NCBI GenBank assembly: GCA_903938485.1
Contig: CAJADF010000108.1
Coordinates: forward strand, 1 to 64,000
Direction of reading: 5' to 3'
DNA: 64,000 nt
Origin: an uncultured Methylococcaceae bacterium
Lineage (GTDB): Bacteria > Pseudomonadota > Gammaproteobacteria > Methylococcales > Methylomonadaceae
Of the stretch, positions 25,733 through 35,881 are shown piece by piece. The position numbers and the translations under genes are program-made. Below the pieces are notes generated by a model. It had not been told where the DNA came from and ran no database searches. It worked only from the letters and a program-made list of their open reading frames with translations. Each line of letters begins with the position of its first letter. Position 1 is the stretch's first letter.

Positions 25733-27214
25733 GTGAATTACATGGGTATTCTCAGTCTACTACTGTGGACTCCAGCTACAGGTGTTTTAATATTAATTTT
25801 TGCACCCAGTCAAAATACCCACGTCATTCGTATCATCGCCCATCTTTTTACAAGCCTCGCCCTATTATTGAGTTTTTGGGTCTTACATCTTTATCAGCAA
25901 AGTAGCGCCGAACTTCAATTTAATGAGTATTTCCCACTCAACCCTAACTTGGGAAGTGCCTATGCTTTAGGTGTCGACGGTGTATCAATGCCTATGCTTA
26001 TTTTGGCGACGCTACTCACATCAATTGCCTTACTTGCCTCATACCCAATCACTAATAATGTGAAAGGCTATTATCTAAGCATCCTATTATTGGAATTTGG
26101 CTTATTGGGTGTATTTTTGGCTCAAGACTGGGCGCTCTTCTATATAGCATGGGAACTCACCTTAATACCGCTCTTTTTCCTCATTGGACGCTGGGGAGGC
26201 AAACGTCGACATACAGCCAGCTTAAATTTTGTACTTTACACGATGGTCGGTTCCGTATTTATGCTGATGAGCTTACTTGCAATTAGTCAATATGACTTGC
26301 AACAGGCAGGCTCTTTAATGACTAGCATGCATCAAGCTGCCAAAGACATGCCTAGAAATGAACAAATATTGGTCTTACTGGGCTTCTTAATAGGATTTGG
26401 TGTGAAAATGCCGGTGTTCCCCTTACATGGCTGGCTACCCTTAGCGCATGTTGAAGCACCCAGCCCCATTAGTATTTTACTCTCAGGCGTCCTTTTAAAA
26501 ATGGGGGCCTATGGCCTCATCAGAGCCGTTAACATGCTCCCAGAAGCCGCTCATATACTGCAACCCCTCCTGATCTCTCTTGCCCTAATCGGCATGATTT
26601 ATGGTGGTTTGTTAGCTTGGCGGCAAACCGACCTTAAAGCCATGATTGCCTATTCTTCAGTGAGTCACATGGGCATAGTATTATTAGGTATAGCCAGTTT
26701 GAATCAAATGGGGCTTACAGGTGCCTTGTTGCAAATGACCTCACATGGCTTAGTTTCTGCCGCCCTCTTTCTATTGATTGGCTTGTTATATGAGCGCACT
26801 CATACTCGAAACATACAAGACTACGGCGGATTAATATACAACATGCCACGCTTTGCTTTGTTTATTAGCTTAGCTTTATTTGGCGCCATGGGACTACCGG
26901 GTACGTTTGGATTTATCTCAGAACTTCATGCCCTGATAGGCGGATTTCAACAATGGGGCGGCCTAATGATAGTGTTTAGCATCACGGTACTTATTAGCGC
27001 CGCCTACGCTATGCGTACGATCAACTTATTATTACTAGGCCCCGCGAAGACCACCGCATTTAATTTAATGGACTTAAATAGGCGAGAACAAGCAGCAGCC
27101 GGTATTTTGGTCATAGGTATAATCGGCTTTGGATTAATCCCTAACCCTGTCATTGAGTTATCAGCCGCTACTATTAGCAACATGATTACCCAAATAAGCC
27201 AGCGTCTTCTATAA
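25733..27214 (+). CDS. NuoM/MrpD-like proton-translocating membrane subunit (Dab operon, first)
   Basis: 493-aa polytopic protein (about 14 helices) of the complex I ND4 / Mrp antiporter family. The pump residues are intact: Glu in 'FYIAWELTLIP', Lys in 'VKMPVFPLHGWLP', and the second Lys in 'LLKMGAYGLIRA'. GTG start; the next ATG three codons later is possible. No other nuo genes are present, and the next gene is dabA, 3 bases later. This subunit is therefore inferred to energise inorganic-carbon uptake rather than NADH oxidation. Divergent from the suf regulator. Confidence 0.85.
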   Translation: MNYMGILSLLLWTPATGVLILIFAPSQNTHVIRIIAHLFTSLALLLSFWVLHLYQQSSAELQFNEYFPLNPNLGSAYALGVDGVSMPMLILATLLTSIALLASYPITNNVKGYYLSILLLEFGLLGVFLAQDWALFYIAWELTLIPLFFLIGRWGGKRRHTASLNFVLYTMVGSVFMLMSLLAISQYDLQQAGSLMTSMHQAAKDMPRNEQILVLLGFLIGFGVKMPVFPLHGWLPLAHVEAPSPISILLSGVLLKMGAYGLIRAVNMLPEAAHILQPLLISLALIGMIYGGLLAWRQTDLKAMIAYSSVSHMGIVLLGIASLNQMGLTGALLQMTSHGLVSAALFLLIGLLYERTHTRNIQDYGGLIYNMPRFALFISLALFGAMGLPGTFGFISELHALIGGFQQWGGLMIVFSITVLISAAYAMRTINLLLLGPAKTTAFNLMDLNRREQAAAGILVIGIIGFGLIPNPVIELSAATISNMITQISQRLL

Positions 27215-27217
27215 ATC

Positions 27218-30200
27218 ATGTTCACATCATTAAACACAGCTAATCAACATGAACAAATTGAAGCCATTCTGGCCCAATTAGATACTGTATTACCTGCACA
27301 AGCACCCATCCTTAACTTTGTGCATCACAATACGTTACATGGCTTTCAACAGCTACCGTTTGACAAAGCATTAGCAGAATTTAAAGCAATTACCGATATT
27401 GATGCCTATTTACCTGAACAAAAATATCGACTTTTCTATCAACAAGGTCGTATTACTGATGATGATATCAGTAGCGCTCTCGCTGAGCATCCAGACCTAG
27501 CAACCGAACCTATTGTCTGCCAACTAGGCACACGTAACATCACTAAAAAAGAACTCTATCAACTCGCTTTAGCATTTGATTTTAAAGCACTCAGTATGAG
27601 TGAATTAAAATGGCATAACGATGAGCTCGATGCATTAAACACTGTGCAAGCAGATGTGCCCGCCACTGCGTGTGCACAATTGTTTAAGGACGCATCGGAT
27701 AAAAATACAGCTATCCAGCAGTTATGGAACCGTATTTTAGACTTGATGGATTTACAAGAAGCGACCTTACATCCCGAAGACCTCCTCGACTTATCATTAG
27801 AGCAAGCGGAAGAATGGTTAGCCAACTATCAATCATTTAACCCCACCCAAGAACAACGTCTCGGTGAAGAATCTAAAGATACCAAAGCACTTGACGACTT
27901 ATTTTTACAAATTGGCTCACCTTTAACCCTAAGAGATCTCGTACTTAAATTATCAGGCATTGATATCCTTGATTCGGTTAGACCACAACTTATTAGAGTC
28001 TGTGCTTCAGCCTTAGATGAAGGCGTAGCTGCTTGGCAAAATCCTGAAAACAAGCACTTAGGCCTATATTCGACTTGGCGTAGCACATTAAAATATGACG
28101 CCAATCCTTTTTTACATGAACTACCTAATTGGCAACAAGCCTTAGCCGAACTACCCGAATCAGCTATTGACGCCATCGCCTTACATCTCACCCAACTAGA
28201 AATTCCTCAGCAAAACTGGGCACTTTATTTAGAGCGTTTAGCCTTAGAGATTCCCGGCTGGGCAGGCATGATTAATTGGAGAGAACACCACCCCAATTTC
28301 ACCGCTCATGAGATTGCTACCCCAAGGTTATCTGACTTTCTAGCCATCCGTTTAACGTTAGATCGCTTATGGTTAAACCATGCCTGTATGGAACTATGGA
28401 ATACTCCAGCGACATTATCAGCACTGCATGCGTATTTTCGTAAAAATCTTGCTGAATTTACCGTACGTCTCTATTTATTTAAAGGCACCCTACCTGAATA
28501 CCTCACCCAGTTAGCTGAAACACTCACCATAAAAGCCGATCCAGAACGACAAAGTCGAGCCGCGTGGCAACAACTGACTGAGCTTATTTGGACTTGGCAA
28601 TGCTATCGGATAGCGGGTCAAAACGATGGTCATAGAGCACACAATAGTGGCTGGCGCTTATTCCGTTTATGCCAACACTTAGGCCTAACCCACGCCCAAG
28701 TAAGCTCATTAAAAAAAGCGGATCTTCTAGCTATGTTACAGACTCTTAATAGCTTTGATGAAACAGCACGCTCTAAAATCTGGCTGACGGCTTATGAAAT
28801 CAACTACCGTGATCGACTATTAAGCACGCTAAGCGCTAATCATCTTAGAGGCCGCTGGGCAACTCGTAATCATCGCCCAGAAGCACAGCTTATATTTTGC
28901 ATGGATGATAGAGAAGAAGGCTTTCGACGTCACTTAGAAGAACATAACCCAGCACTTGAAACGTTGGGTGCAGCCGGATTTTTTGGCGTTGCGATGAACT
29001 ATCAAGGCTTAGATGACCAAAACCTAACGCCATTATGTCCCGTAGTGGTTACCCCGGCTCATAATATTTATGAAACGGCGTTAAATCAGAAACAATTACA
29101 CCGCCATCAGCAGGCTAAGAAAGGTAAACAATTTCTTGCGAATGTTTTACACCATAGCCTTAGACGCAATTTGCTGATATCAAATCCACTGATTAATCTC
29201 ATGGCACCGATTACGCTATTAAGTTTAATCGCAAAATCGCTATTACCCAGCCTACAACAAAAACTTTTAAAAACGCTTGATAATAGTTTAGCTCCATCGG
29301 TAGCCACTCAACTTAATATTAATGCAACTCATACGATAAGCACTGCGACAACAGAACACCCTCAGCATGGTTTTACTGATCAGGAACAAGCCTCCCGCGT
29401 AGCGGGCTTCTTAAAAACAATTGGCCTCACTGAATACTTTTCACCCTTAATAGTCTTAATGGGACACGGATCAATCAGTCAAAACAATCCTCATCTAGCC
29501 GCTTATGACTGTGGCGCATGCAGTGGTAGACACGGAGGTCCTAATGCCCGTACATTTGCAGCGATGGCTAATCGACCTGAAATACGTCAACTGTTAACCG
29601 AGCAAGGCATTTATATCCCTAACGACACATGGTTTATAGGTGCAGAACACAACACCTGTAATGAAGAAATCAGCTGGTACGATTTAAGTGATTTACCCAG
29701 TACACAATCAAACAATCTAAAGACACTGCAACTTGCTTTAACACATGCCCAACATCTTTCAGCTCATGAACGTTGCCGACGATTAGCCTCTGCACCTAAA
29801 AACCCAACGCCTCAAGAAGCCTTAGCGCATATTCAAGAGCGAGCGGTGGATTTCTCTCAAGCCAGACCCGAGTTGGGACATGCCACTAATGCCGCCGCCT
29901 TAGTAGGCAGAAGATCATTAACGCAAGGCGCTTTCTTCGATCGGCGCCTATTCTTAATCTCTTATGACCCGACACAAGATATCGAAGGCAAAATACTCGA
30001 GAACATTTTATTAGCCGTTGGACCTGTAGGCGCAGGTATCAATTTAGAATATTACTTTTCGACGGTGAATAATGACCGCTTTGGCTGCGGGTCTAAAGTG
30101 CCTCATAATGTCACAGGTTTTTTTGGCGTCATGGAAGGTGCCAATAGTGATTTACGCACAGGCTTACCGCAACAAATGGTAGAAATTCATGAGGCCATGC

Positions 30201-30496
30201 GTTTACAACTCATCGTTGAAGCTAAAACAACCGTACTAGAACGTATTTACACGGAACAAGCCAGCTTAAGAGAGCTTATCGGTGGAGGCTGGTTACATTT
30301 AACCGCCAAAGATCCTGATAGTGCAGAACTATTTATCTTTAAACCGGGCACGGGATTTACCCCTTGGCGAGCAAAAAAGACAGAAATACCTATGGCCGAT
30401 AACTCTCCCGCGTGTTATCAAGACCACACTTTACCGGTCGCACCCATGCTCATTAAACAACCCGAATTACAAGGTGCCAAGGCATGGATAGCTTAG
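27218..30496 (+). CDS. dabA: Inorganic carbon transporter subunit DabA (DUF2309)
   Basis: 1092-aa cytoplasmic protein with a beta-carbonic-anhydrase-like zinc site, coupled to a membrane subunit for energy-driven hydration of CO2 to bicarbonate. Putative ligands and catalytic residues C561-x-D563 ('FCMDDREEGFRRHL') and H750...C765 ('MGHGS' and 'DCGACSGRHGG') reproduce the C/D/H/C pattern of Halothiobacillus DabA (C351, D353, H524, C539), including the H-to-C spacing of 15. It is longer than typical DabA (about 800 aa), mainly through extra N-terminal sequence (1-350). It overlaps the following NuoL-like gene by 13 bases. Confidence 0.9.
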   Translation: MFTSLNTANQHEQIEAILAQLDTVLPAQAPILNFVHHNTLHGFQQLPFDKALAEFKAITDIDAYLPEQKYRLFYQQGRITDDDISSALAEHPDLATEPIVCQLGTRNITKKELYQLALAFDFKALSMSELKWHNDELDALNTVQADVPATACAQLFKDASDKNTAIQQLWNRILDLMDLQEATLHPEDLLDLSLEQAEEWLANYQSFNPTQEQRLGEESKDTKALDDLFLQIGSPLTLRDLVLKLSGIDILDSVRPQLIRVCASALDEGVAAWQNPENKHLGLYSTWRSTLKYDANPFLHELPNWQQALAELPESAIDAIALHLTQLEIPQQNWALYLERLALEIPGWAGMINWREHHPNFTAHEIATPRLSDFLAIRLTLDRLWLNHACMELWNTPATLSALHAYFRKNLAEFTVRLYLFKGTLPEYLTQLAETLTIKADPERQSRAAWQQLTELIWTWQCYRIAGQNDGHRAHNSGWRLFRLCQHLGLTHAQVSSLKKADLLAMLQTLNSFDETARSKIWLTAYEINYRDRLLSTLSANHLRGRWATRNHRPEAQLIFCMDDREEGFRRHLEEHNPALETLGAAGFFGVAMNYQGLDDQNLTPLCPVVVTPAHNIYETALNQKQLHRHQQAKKGKQFLANVLHHSLRRNLLISNPLINLMAPITLLSLIAKSLLPSLQQKLLKTLDNSLAPSVATQLNINATHTISTATTEHPQHGFTDQEQASRVAGFLKTIGLTEYFSPLIVLMGHGSISQNNPHLAAYDCGACSGRHGGPNARTFAAMANRPEIRQLLTEQGIYIPNDTWFIGAEHNTCNEEISWYDLSDLPSTQSNNLKTLQLALTHAQHLSAHERCRRLASAPKNPTPQEALAHIQERAVDFSQARPELGHATNAAALVGRRSLTQGAFFDRRLFLISYDPTQDIEGKILENILLAVGPVGAGINLEYYFSTVNNDRFGCGSKVPHNVTGFFGVMEGANSDLRTGLPQQMVEIHEAMRLQLIVEAKTTVLERIYTEQASLRELIGGGWLHLTAKDPDSAELFIFKPGTGFTPWRAKKTEIPMADNSPACYQDHTLPVAPMLIKQPELQGAKAWIA

Positions 30497-32046
30497 TCGT
30501 TTTAATTCCCCTTTTACCTTTTATCGCTGGCGTTCTGATAGCAACGGGCGGATTAACTGGCCAACTGAAAGGCGAAGATAGCGAAACCCAAACCGCTTTT
30601 ATCGCTAATTGGGCTATCAATATGTCCTGCCTAATCGCATTGACCTTGCTCGGCGCCGATTTGTTGCACAAAAATACAGGGGGGTTAAGCTTAGGCTCAT
30701 GGTTATCGAGTGATGATTTAAACATCGAGATTAACTTTATCACGCACGGTTTTAATGTCAGCTTAGCGGCACTCTTTAGCTTAATCTTAAGCATCATTTT
30801 GCGCTTCTCCGTTAATTACATGCACAGAGAAGCCGGTTTCCATCGCTTCTTTGCCATCTTAAGTTTATTTGCCTCCGCTATGCTGTTACTGGTTTTATCG
30901 GGCAATGCTGTGGGTACTTTTTTTGGTTGGGAAATTGCCGGCTTATGTTCTTATTTACTCATAATGTATGCCTATCAGCGCCCCGTTGCTACGGTAAATG
31001 CAACGCGTGTATTCGTGACCAACAGACTGGGCGATATCGGCTTTATCTTAGGCATTAGCTTAAGCATTGCTTGGACGGGCAGTGTGAATTGGCTAGATCT
31101 AAAAACGCTCGTTGCCGATCTAAGCACCAGCGAGGCGACTGCCATAGCCTTATGCTTTAGCCTAGCGGCCTTTACCAAATCAGCCCAAGTACCTTTTACC
31201 CCTTGGCTCTCTCGCGCCATGGAAGGGCCTACCCCCTCAAGTACCGTATTCTATGGCTCTGTTATGATTAGTGCAGGCGTTTATCTCGTCTGTATGCTAG
31301 AACCTCTGTTTGAAAAAGCCCCCTTCGCCATGGCAGTTCTCATCGTATTCGGTGCAATCACCGCATTACACAGCTACTGGGTTGGCTTAACTCAAACCGA
31401 TGTTAAAAGCTCTTTAGCTTATGCAACATCTGAGCAACTGGGATTAATGTTTGTGGAATGTGGTTTAGGGTATTGGTCATTCGCCATCTGGCATTTATGT
31501 GCCCACGCCATCGTACGTTGTTATGGTTTTTTAACGGCGCCTTCTTTAATGCATAATGTTAAAGACAATCCTATCAAACCAATAAACCCTGCCATCGCCA
31601 AACTCCAGTGGGCTTATACGGCTTCATTACAGCGTTTCTGGTTAGATCAATTAGCCGATTGGATGTTAGTCAGGCCGATCAGAAGATTAGCGCATGATTT
31701 AAGTTATTTTGATGAGCATGTAGTAGATCAAATGATGGGCATGCCCACTCCAACTATCAACACAATCTCATCTTTAGCTGAGTTTGAAGAAAAATTACTT
31801 GGCGCCCACCCTGAGCACACACAAAACCCATTTTCTAACGGCAGTGGTATTGCAGGAAAAATTACTAGCGGCTTTGCCAGTATCATGCACTGGTTTGAGG
31901 ATCGCTTTATATTACGAGGCATTGGTAAAGACGCCTTGAATATGGGCAGGAAATTAGGCCGGACCGCTAATAAGTTTGAACTATTAGTATTGAGGCCTCG
32001 TTATCTAGTGTTATTTGTCTTAACCACTTTATTGCTTGCCTTTTAA
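30484..32046 (+). CDS. dabB: NuoL/ND5-like membrane subunit, probable DabB
   Basis: 520-aa membrane protein of the ND5/MrpA-like family, the class that pairs with DabA. Glu in 'FFGWEIAGLCSYLLI' and Lys in 'AFTKSAQVPFTPWLSRAMEGP' are retained. The TM8 histidine seen in complex I NuoL is replaced in 'STVFYGSVMISAG'. The long amphipathic C-terminal arm of NuoL is missing, as expected for DabB. Start overlaps dabA by 13 bases, implying translational coupling. Confidence 0.85.
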   Translation: MDSLVVLIPLLPFIAGVLIATGGLTGQLKGEDSETQTAFIANWAINMSCLIALTLLGADLLHKNTGGLSLGSWLSSDDLNIEINFITHGFNVSLAALFSLILSIILRFSVNYMHREAGFHRFFAILSLFASAMLLLVLSGNAVGTFFGWEIAGLCSYLLIMYAYQRPVATVNATRVFVTNRLGDIGFILGISLSIAWTGSVNWLDLKTLVADLSTSEATAIALCFSLAAFTKSAQVPFTPWLSRAMEGPTPSSTVFYGSVMISAGVYLVCMLEPLFEKAPFAMAVLIVFGAITALHSYWVGLTQTDVKSSLAYATSEQLGLMFVECGLGYWSFAIWHLCAHAIVRCYGFLTAPSLMHNVKDNPIKPINPAIAKLQWAYTASLQRFWLDQLADWMLVRPIRRLAHDLSYFDEHVVDQMMGMPTPTINTISSLAEFEEKLLGAHPEHTQNPFSNGSGIAGKITSGFASIMHWFEDRFILRGIGKDALNMGRKLGRTANKFELLVLRPRYLVLFVLTTLLLAF

Positions 32047-32059
32047 ATTAAAAATAAAC

Positions 32060-33607
32060 ATGCCTATTATTTATTGGTCATCAATTGCGTCATTCCCGTT
32101 ACTGACAACATTAACTTTAGTGCCCATTGCAAGCATGCTCGGCATTCTATTATCTCGTTCAATCAAAATGGCATTACGCTTTGGCTTTGCTGGCACTTTG
32201 TTAACCGCTTTACTGAGCGTGTACTTATTAAGTGTATTCAACTCGGGCAGTCCCAGCATCCAGTTAGTTGAAAAAGTTCACTTAGGCTGGCTAAGTTATG
32301 CAGCAGGAGTAGATGGCGCTAATATTCTGTTTATCCCCTTAACCGCCATATTAACTTTACTAGCGCTCACCTATACCTTAATCACCCGCCATGTAACAGA
32401 TCGATTATTTATTGCCTGCCTTTTAGGTTATGAAGGCATCTTAATCGGCGCCTTTAGCGCCTTAAATCTTATGCAGTTCTGGCTCTGGAGCTTATTAGAA
32501 TTACTACCCGTTATTTTATTGACCCGACACGCCGGCACAGGTCAAAATCGCCGTTGGATAATCACCCTGTTATTGCAATATTGGGGTAGTGGTTTGCTGA
32601 TGACATTAGCCGCCTTTATGTTATTAGGCTTTGGCTTAATGGATGCAGAAAATGCGCTGACTTTTGATTGGTTGACCCTAAAACAAAACAATGCCTATCT
32701 ACATGATGAAGTCTTAATTTTTATCCTACTATTCTTTGGATTTTCAATTAGGATGCCTTTATTCCCTTTTCACGGATGGTTACCTTTACTAGCTGAACAA
32801 GGTACGGTTGCCAGTGGCGCCATATTTATCGTCGGATTAAAAATAGGCTTATATGGTGTAATTCGCTTCATCTTACCGCTAGTGCCCGGGGTAGCAGAGC
32901 AATGGACTCAGTTTGTATTAATCTTAAGTTTAATCAGCATATTTTACGGTGCATTACTGGCTCTAATGCAAATTAATATCCGGCGTTTACTGGCTTTTTC
33001 TGTCGTAAGCCATACTGGCATGTTAATGATAGGTATCTTCTGCTTTAACGAATTCGGCTTAGAAGGCAGCCTATTACTTTGCATCGCTTATGGCTTAGCG
33101 ACTGCCGGTATGTTATTTAGTGTAGGTTTAATTTATGAGCGCACCCGCACGGCCTTTATTCCACGCCTAGGTGGATTATTTGATACTAACGCCACCATTG
33201 CTATTTTATTTTTAGTCTCAGCGTTAAGCACCATGGTAATGCCTGGCACACCCGGCTATGATGCAGCACATTTATTATTAGAAGGCGTGATTGAAGAAGA
33301 GGGTTGGTTGTTAGCCATTTCCATATTATTAGGTAACGTCATGGCGGCCGCGTTTTTATTAAGGACTTTTCAACACATGTTTATTGCCACTCCCAAACGC
33401 TTCCAACAACCCTACAATAGTCGCCACCATCCGATTAGAGAAGAACGCATTATCACCTTGATAATTTGCGCTTTATTAATCATTACCGGCTTTTACACCA
33501 CGCCATGGTTGAACTTTATTGACCAAGAAGCCACCGACATTGGCGCGCATTATCCTAAACACCGCTCTCAAAAATTAGAGCTTATTCCCTTGGCTAAGGA
33601 CAAATGA
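32060..33607 (+). CDS. Divergent NuoM/ND4-like membrane subunit lacking canonical pump residues
   Basis: 515 aa from ATG 32060 (the reading could begin at TTG 32036). Same 14-helix fold, but the TM5 Glu normally two residues after 'FW' is replaced: 'FWLWSLLELLPVILL' has Leu there and a Glu two positions later. The TM7 Lys is Arg ('SIRMPLFPFHGWLP'), while Lys in 'VGLKIGLYGVIRF' persists. The subunit is thus altered at the residues that drive proton translocation. Third antiporter-like gene of the operon; its stop overlaps the next start (ATGATGA). Confidence 0.8.
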   Translation: MPIIYWSSIASFPLLTTLTLVPIASMLGILLSRSIKMALRFGFAGTLLTALLSVYLLSVFNSGSPSIQLVEKVHLGWLSYAAGVDGANILFIPLTAILTLLALTYTLITRHVTDRLFIACLLGYEGILIGAFSALNLMQFWLWSLLELLPVILLTRHAGTGQNRRWIITLLLQYWGSGLLMTLAAFMLLGFGLMDAENALTFDWLTLKQNNAYLHDEVLIFILLFFGFSIRMPLFPFHGWLPLLAEQGTVASGAIFIVGLKIGLYGVIRFILPLVPGVAEQWTQFVLILSLISIFYGALLALMQINIRRLLAFSVVSHTGMLMIGIFCFNEFGLEGSLLLCIAYGLATAGMLFSVGLIYERTRTAFIPRLGGLFDTNATIAILFLVSALSTMVMPGTPGYDAAHLLLEGVIEEEGWLLAISILLGNVMAAAFLLRTFQHMFIATPKRFQQPYNSRHHPIREERIITLIICALLIITGFYTTPWLNFIDQEATDIGAHYPKHRSQKLELIPLAKDK

Positions 33608-35151
33608 TGAGTCCAACCCACTTTCCTTTATTAAGTGTCATTATCTTATGGCCTGTTTTGGGTGCCATTGCCACCAGCCTTGTCTCTGATAAAAAACGCA
33701 GTAAAAGAATTGCCTTAGGCACTGCCATTATTGAATTGATCTTAACATTGATCGCTTTAAGTTTATTTAACCCTACCGATGGCAGCCAGTTTCAGTTTAT
33801 TGAACACTATGCATGGATACCGCGTTTAAATATTCATTACGCTATCGGTATTGACGGCATCTCTATCTTATTTTTACCGATGACCGCTTTATTAACCTTA
33901 AGCGCCATTATTGCCAGTTGGAACTCTATACAACAACTGCACAGCCAGCATTTCGCTTTGTTGTTAATGCTAGCCGGCATGACCATTGGCGTATTTTCTG
34001 CCATCGATACGATGCTGTTCTTTTTGTTTTGGGAACTCACTCTACCGCCCTTTTTCTTCTTAATGGGCTTATGGGGTATAGGGCCTAAGCGTCGAAGTGC
34101 CGCCATGAAATACACTTTATTTATGCTGTTCGGTGGTGTCCCCCTATTATTTGCCATAATATTACTGGCGATGAACCATATCTCATCGGTTAATGGCTCT
34201 CTACCCGAAGCCCTCTCTTTTGACTTAGTCAAACTTTTAGAAACACCTTTAGCCGACCACTTACAGCTAGTAGTGTTTAGCTTATTTTTATTAGGATTCT
34301 CGGCAAAAGCGCCTTTAGTGCCTTTTCATACTTGGTTACCTACCGCCACTATGGAAGGCCCTACCCAAGTTACGGCGTTACTCATTGGCTTAAAATTGGG
34401 TCTGTATGGCATTTTACGTTTTGCCTTACCTTTAGCCCCAGAAGCCGCCGTTGAGTACAGCTGGGCCTTGGGTATTTTAGGAGCCATCACACTCATTTAT
34501 GCCGGTTTAATTGCCTCACAACAAACTAACTTAAGACGCTTACTCGCTTATGCCAGTATCAGCCATGTGGGTTTAGTACTGATAGGCATCGCCTCTTTAA
34601 ATCCACAAGGTCTACAAGGCTCGTTATTTCAATTGGTTAACTTTAGTCTAATTTCCAGCTCACTGATGTTAATTTCCGGATTTATTCAACACCGCTTAGG
34701 CAGTACAGAAGCCTTACATCTAGGAGGTCTCGCCGCTGTAATGCCGCGTTTAACCTTCTTTTACTTTTTATTTATGTTGGCCAGTATTGCCTTACCCGGC
34801 ACCAGTGGTTTTCCTGCAGAACTATTACTCATCTTAGGCGCCTTAAACGCACATCATAGTTTAGGCATTACAGCACTGGTTGGCGCTGTCTTAGGTGCTT
34901 CTTACATGTTGTCATTTACCCGCAGGGCTTTCTTAGGCCCGATAACTAGAACAGCCGTCAGTCAATTACATGATTTAAGACCTCGAGAGATCGGTTTGTT
35001 ATGTGTGCCTGCGCTATTAATCATCTTGTTAGGGTTTGCGCCTTCAGCCTTACTTAAAGTGAATCAAACAGCCGTAGAAGCTTGGCTTTCGCATTTACTA
35101 GAACCCGCCAAGGTAGAACACAATGAAATGGCTCAACTTACCCAACCTTGA
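33604..35151 (+). CDS. NuoM/ND4-like proton-translocating membrane subunit (Dab operon, last)
   Basis: 515-aa member of the complex I subunit 4 family. Pump residues intact: 'FLFWELTLPPFFFLMG' (Glu), 'SAKAPLVPFHTWLPTA' (Lys and His) and 'IGLKLGLYGILRF' (Lys). Overlaps the preceding gene by 4 bases. Last of four tandem antiporter-like subunits around dabA; followed by a 90-base gap with a palindrome. Confidence 0.85.
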   Translation: MMSPTHFPLLSVIILWPVLGAIATSLVSDKKRSKRIALGTAIIELILTLIALSLFNPTDGSQFQFIEHYAWIPRLNIHYAIGIDGISILFLPMTALLTLSAIIASWNSIQQLHSQHFALLLMLAGMTIGVFSAIDTMLFFLFWELTLPPFFFLMGLWGIGPKRRSAAMKYTLFMLFGGVPLLFAIILLAMNHISSVNGSLPEALSFDLVKLLETPLADHLQLVVFSLFLLGFSAKAPLVPFHTWLPTATMEGPTQVTALLIGLKLGLYGILRFALPLAPEAAVEYSWALGILGAITLIYAGLIASQQTNLRRLLAYASISHVGLVLIGIASLNPQGLQGSLFQLVNFSLISSSLMLISGFIQHRLGSTEALHLGGLAAVMPRLTFFYFLFMLASIALPGTSGFPAELLLILGALNAHHSLGITALVGAVLGASYMLSFTRRAFLGPITRTAVSQLHDLRPREIGLLCVPALLIILLGFAPSALLKVNQTAVEAWLSHLLEPAKVEHNEMAQLTQP

Positions 35152-35181
35152 GTTAATTATTAAAACGTTAAGAGCATACTC

Positions 35182-35199
35182 TTCGACAAGCTTGTCGAA
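35182..35199. repeat. Perfect 18-bp palindrome
   Basis: TTCGACAAGCTTGTCGAA between the last antiporter-like gene and the DUF1348 gene. No T-run follows, so it looks more like an interspersed REP-type palindrome or a transcript-stabilising hairpin than a terminator. Confidence 0.6.
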
Positions 35200-35241
35200 C
35201 CATGAATTACCTAAGTTAATTAATGTTATCAGGAGTTTTTA

Positions 35242-35721
35242 ATGACCAACACTATTGAAGCCCGTCCACCAGTCCCACCATTTACTCGCGACATGGCCAT
35301 ACAAAAAGTACGTATGGCTGAAAATGCTTGGAACAATCAAAACTCTCAAAAAATCGCCTTGGCTTATAGTCCAGATAGTGTATGGCGAAATCGGAATGAA
35401 TTTATTAAAGGTCGCACTGAAATTATCGAATTTCTAGAAAGAAAATGGGCTAAAGAATTAGAATATCGCTTAATTAAAGAACTTTGGGCTTTTACAGAAG
35501 ACCGCATTGCAGTTCGATTTGCTTATGAATGGCATAATGCTAATAACCAATGGTTTAGATCTTATGGCAATGAAAATTGGGAGTTTGATAGTAACGGCCT
35601 TATGCAACGCCGCTACGCAAGCATTAATGACCTAGCGATTACTGAAGTAGATCGAAAGTTTCATTGGCCACTAGGGCCAAGACCAGATGGACATGCCTGT
35701 TTAAGTGAGTTGGGATTATAA
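35242..35721 (+). CDS. DUF1348 / SnoaL-like (NTF2-fold) protein
   Basis: 159-aa soluble protein of the NTF2-like superfamily. '[26 protein letters not shown]' and '[13 protein letters not shown]' match the conserved N-terminal half of DUF1348, and '[20 protein letters not shown]' the C-terminal half. AGGAG ribosome binding site seven bases upstream. The fold hosts small-molecule enzymes and binding proteins; no specific reaction is known to me. Monocistronic or the tail of the Dab operon. Confidence 0.8.
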   Translation: MTNTIEARPPVPPFTRDMAIQKVRMAENAWNNQNSQKIALAYSPDSVWRNRNEFIKGRTEIIEFLERKWAKELEYRLIKELWAFTEDRIAVRFAYEWHNANNQWFRSYGNENWEFDSNGLMQRRYASINDLAITEVDRKFHWPLGPRPDGHACLSELGL

Positions 35722-35881
35722 AACTCACCCAAATCTTCTAAACCTAAAAAATAAAACAGTTTTTTCCGCAAAATAAGTCCACACTCTGTCAATCACTATG
35801 ATTAACAGAGTGATACACAAGCTCATTAGTTCCACCCCCATTGCACTCAATCCCGTGCTAACCTCACTAAGGAAATACCGC

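Noticed and set aside
25733-35151. Complex I (nuo) or Mrp antiporter operon
   Set aside because: No peripheral NADH or quinone-module subunits and no MrpB/C/E/F/G genes; a DUF2309/DabA gene sits inside the block.
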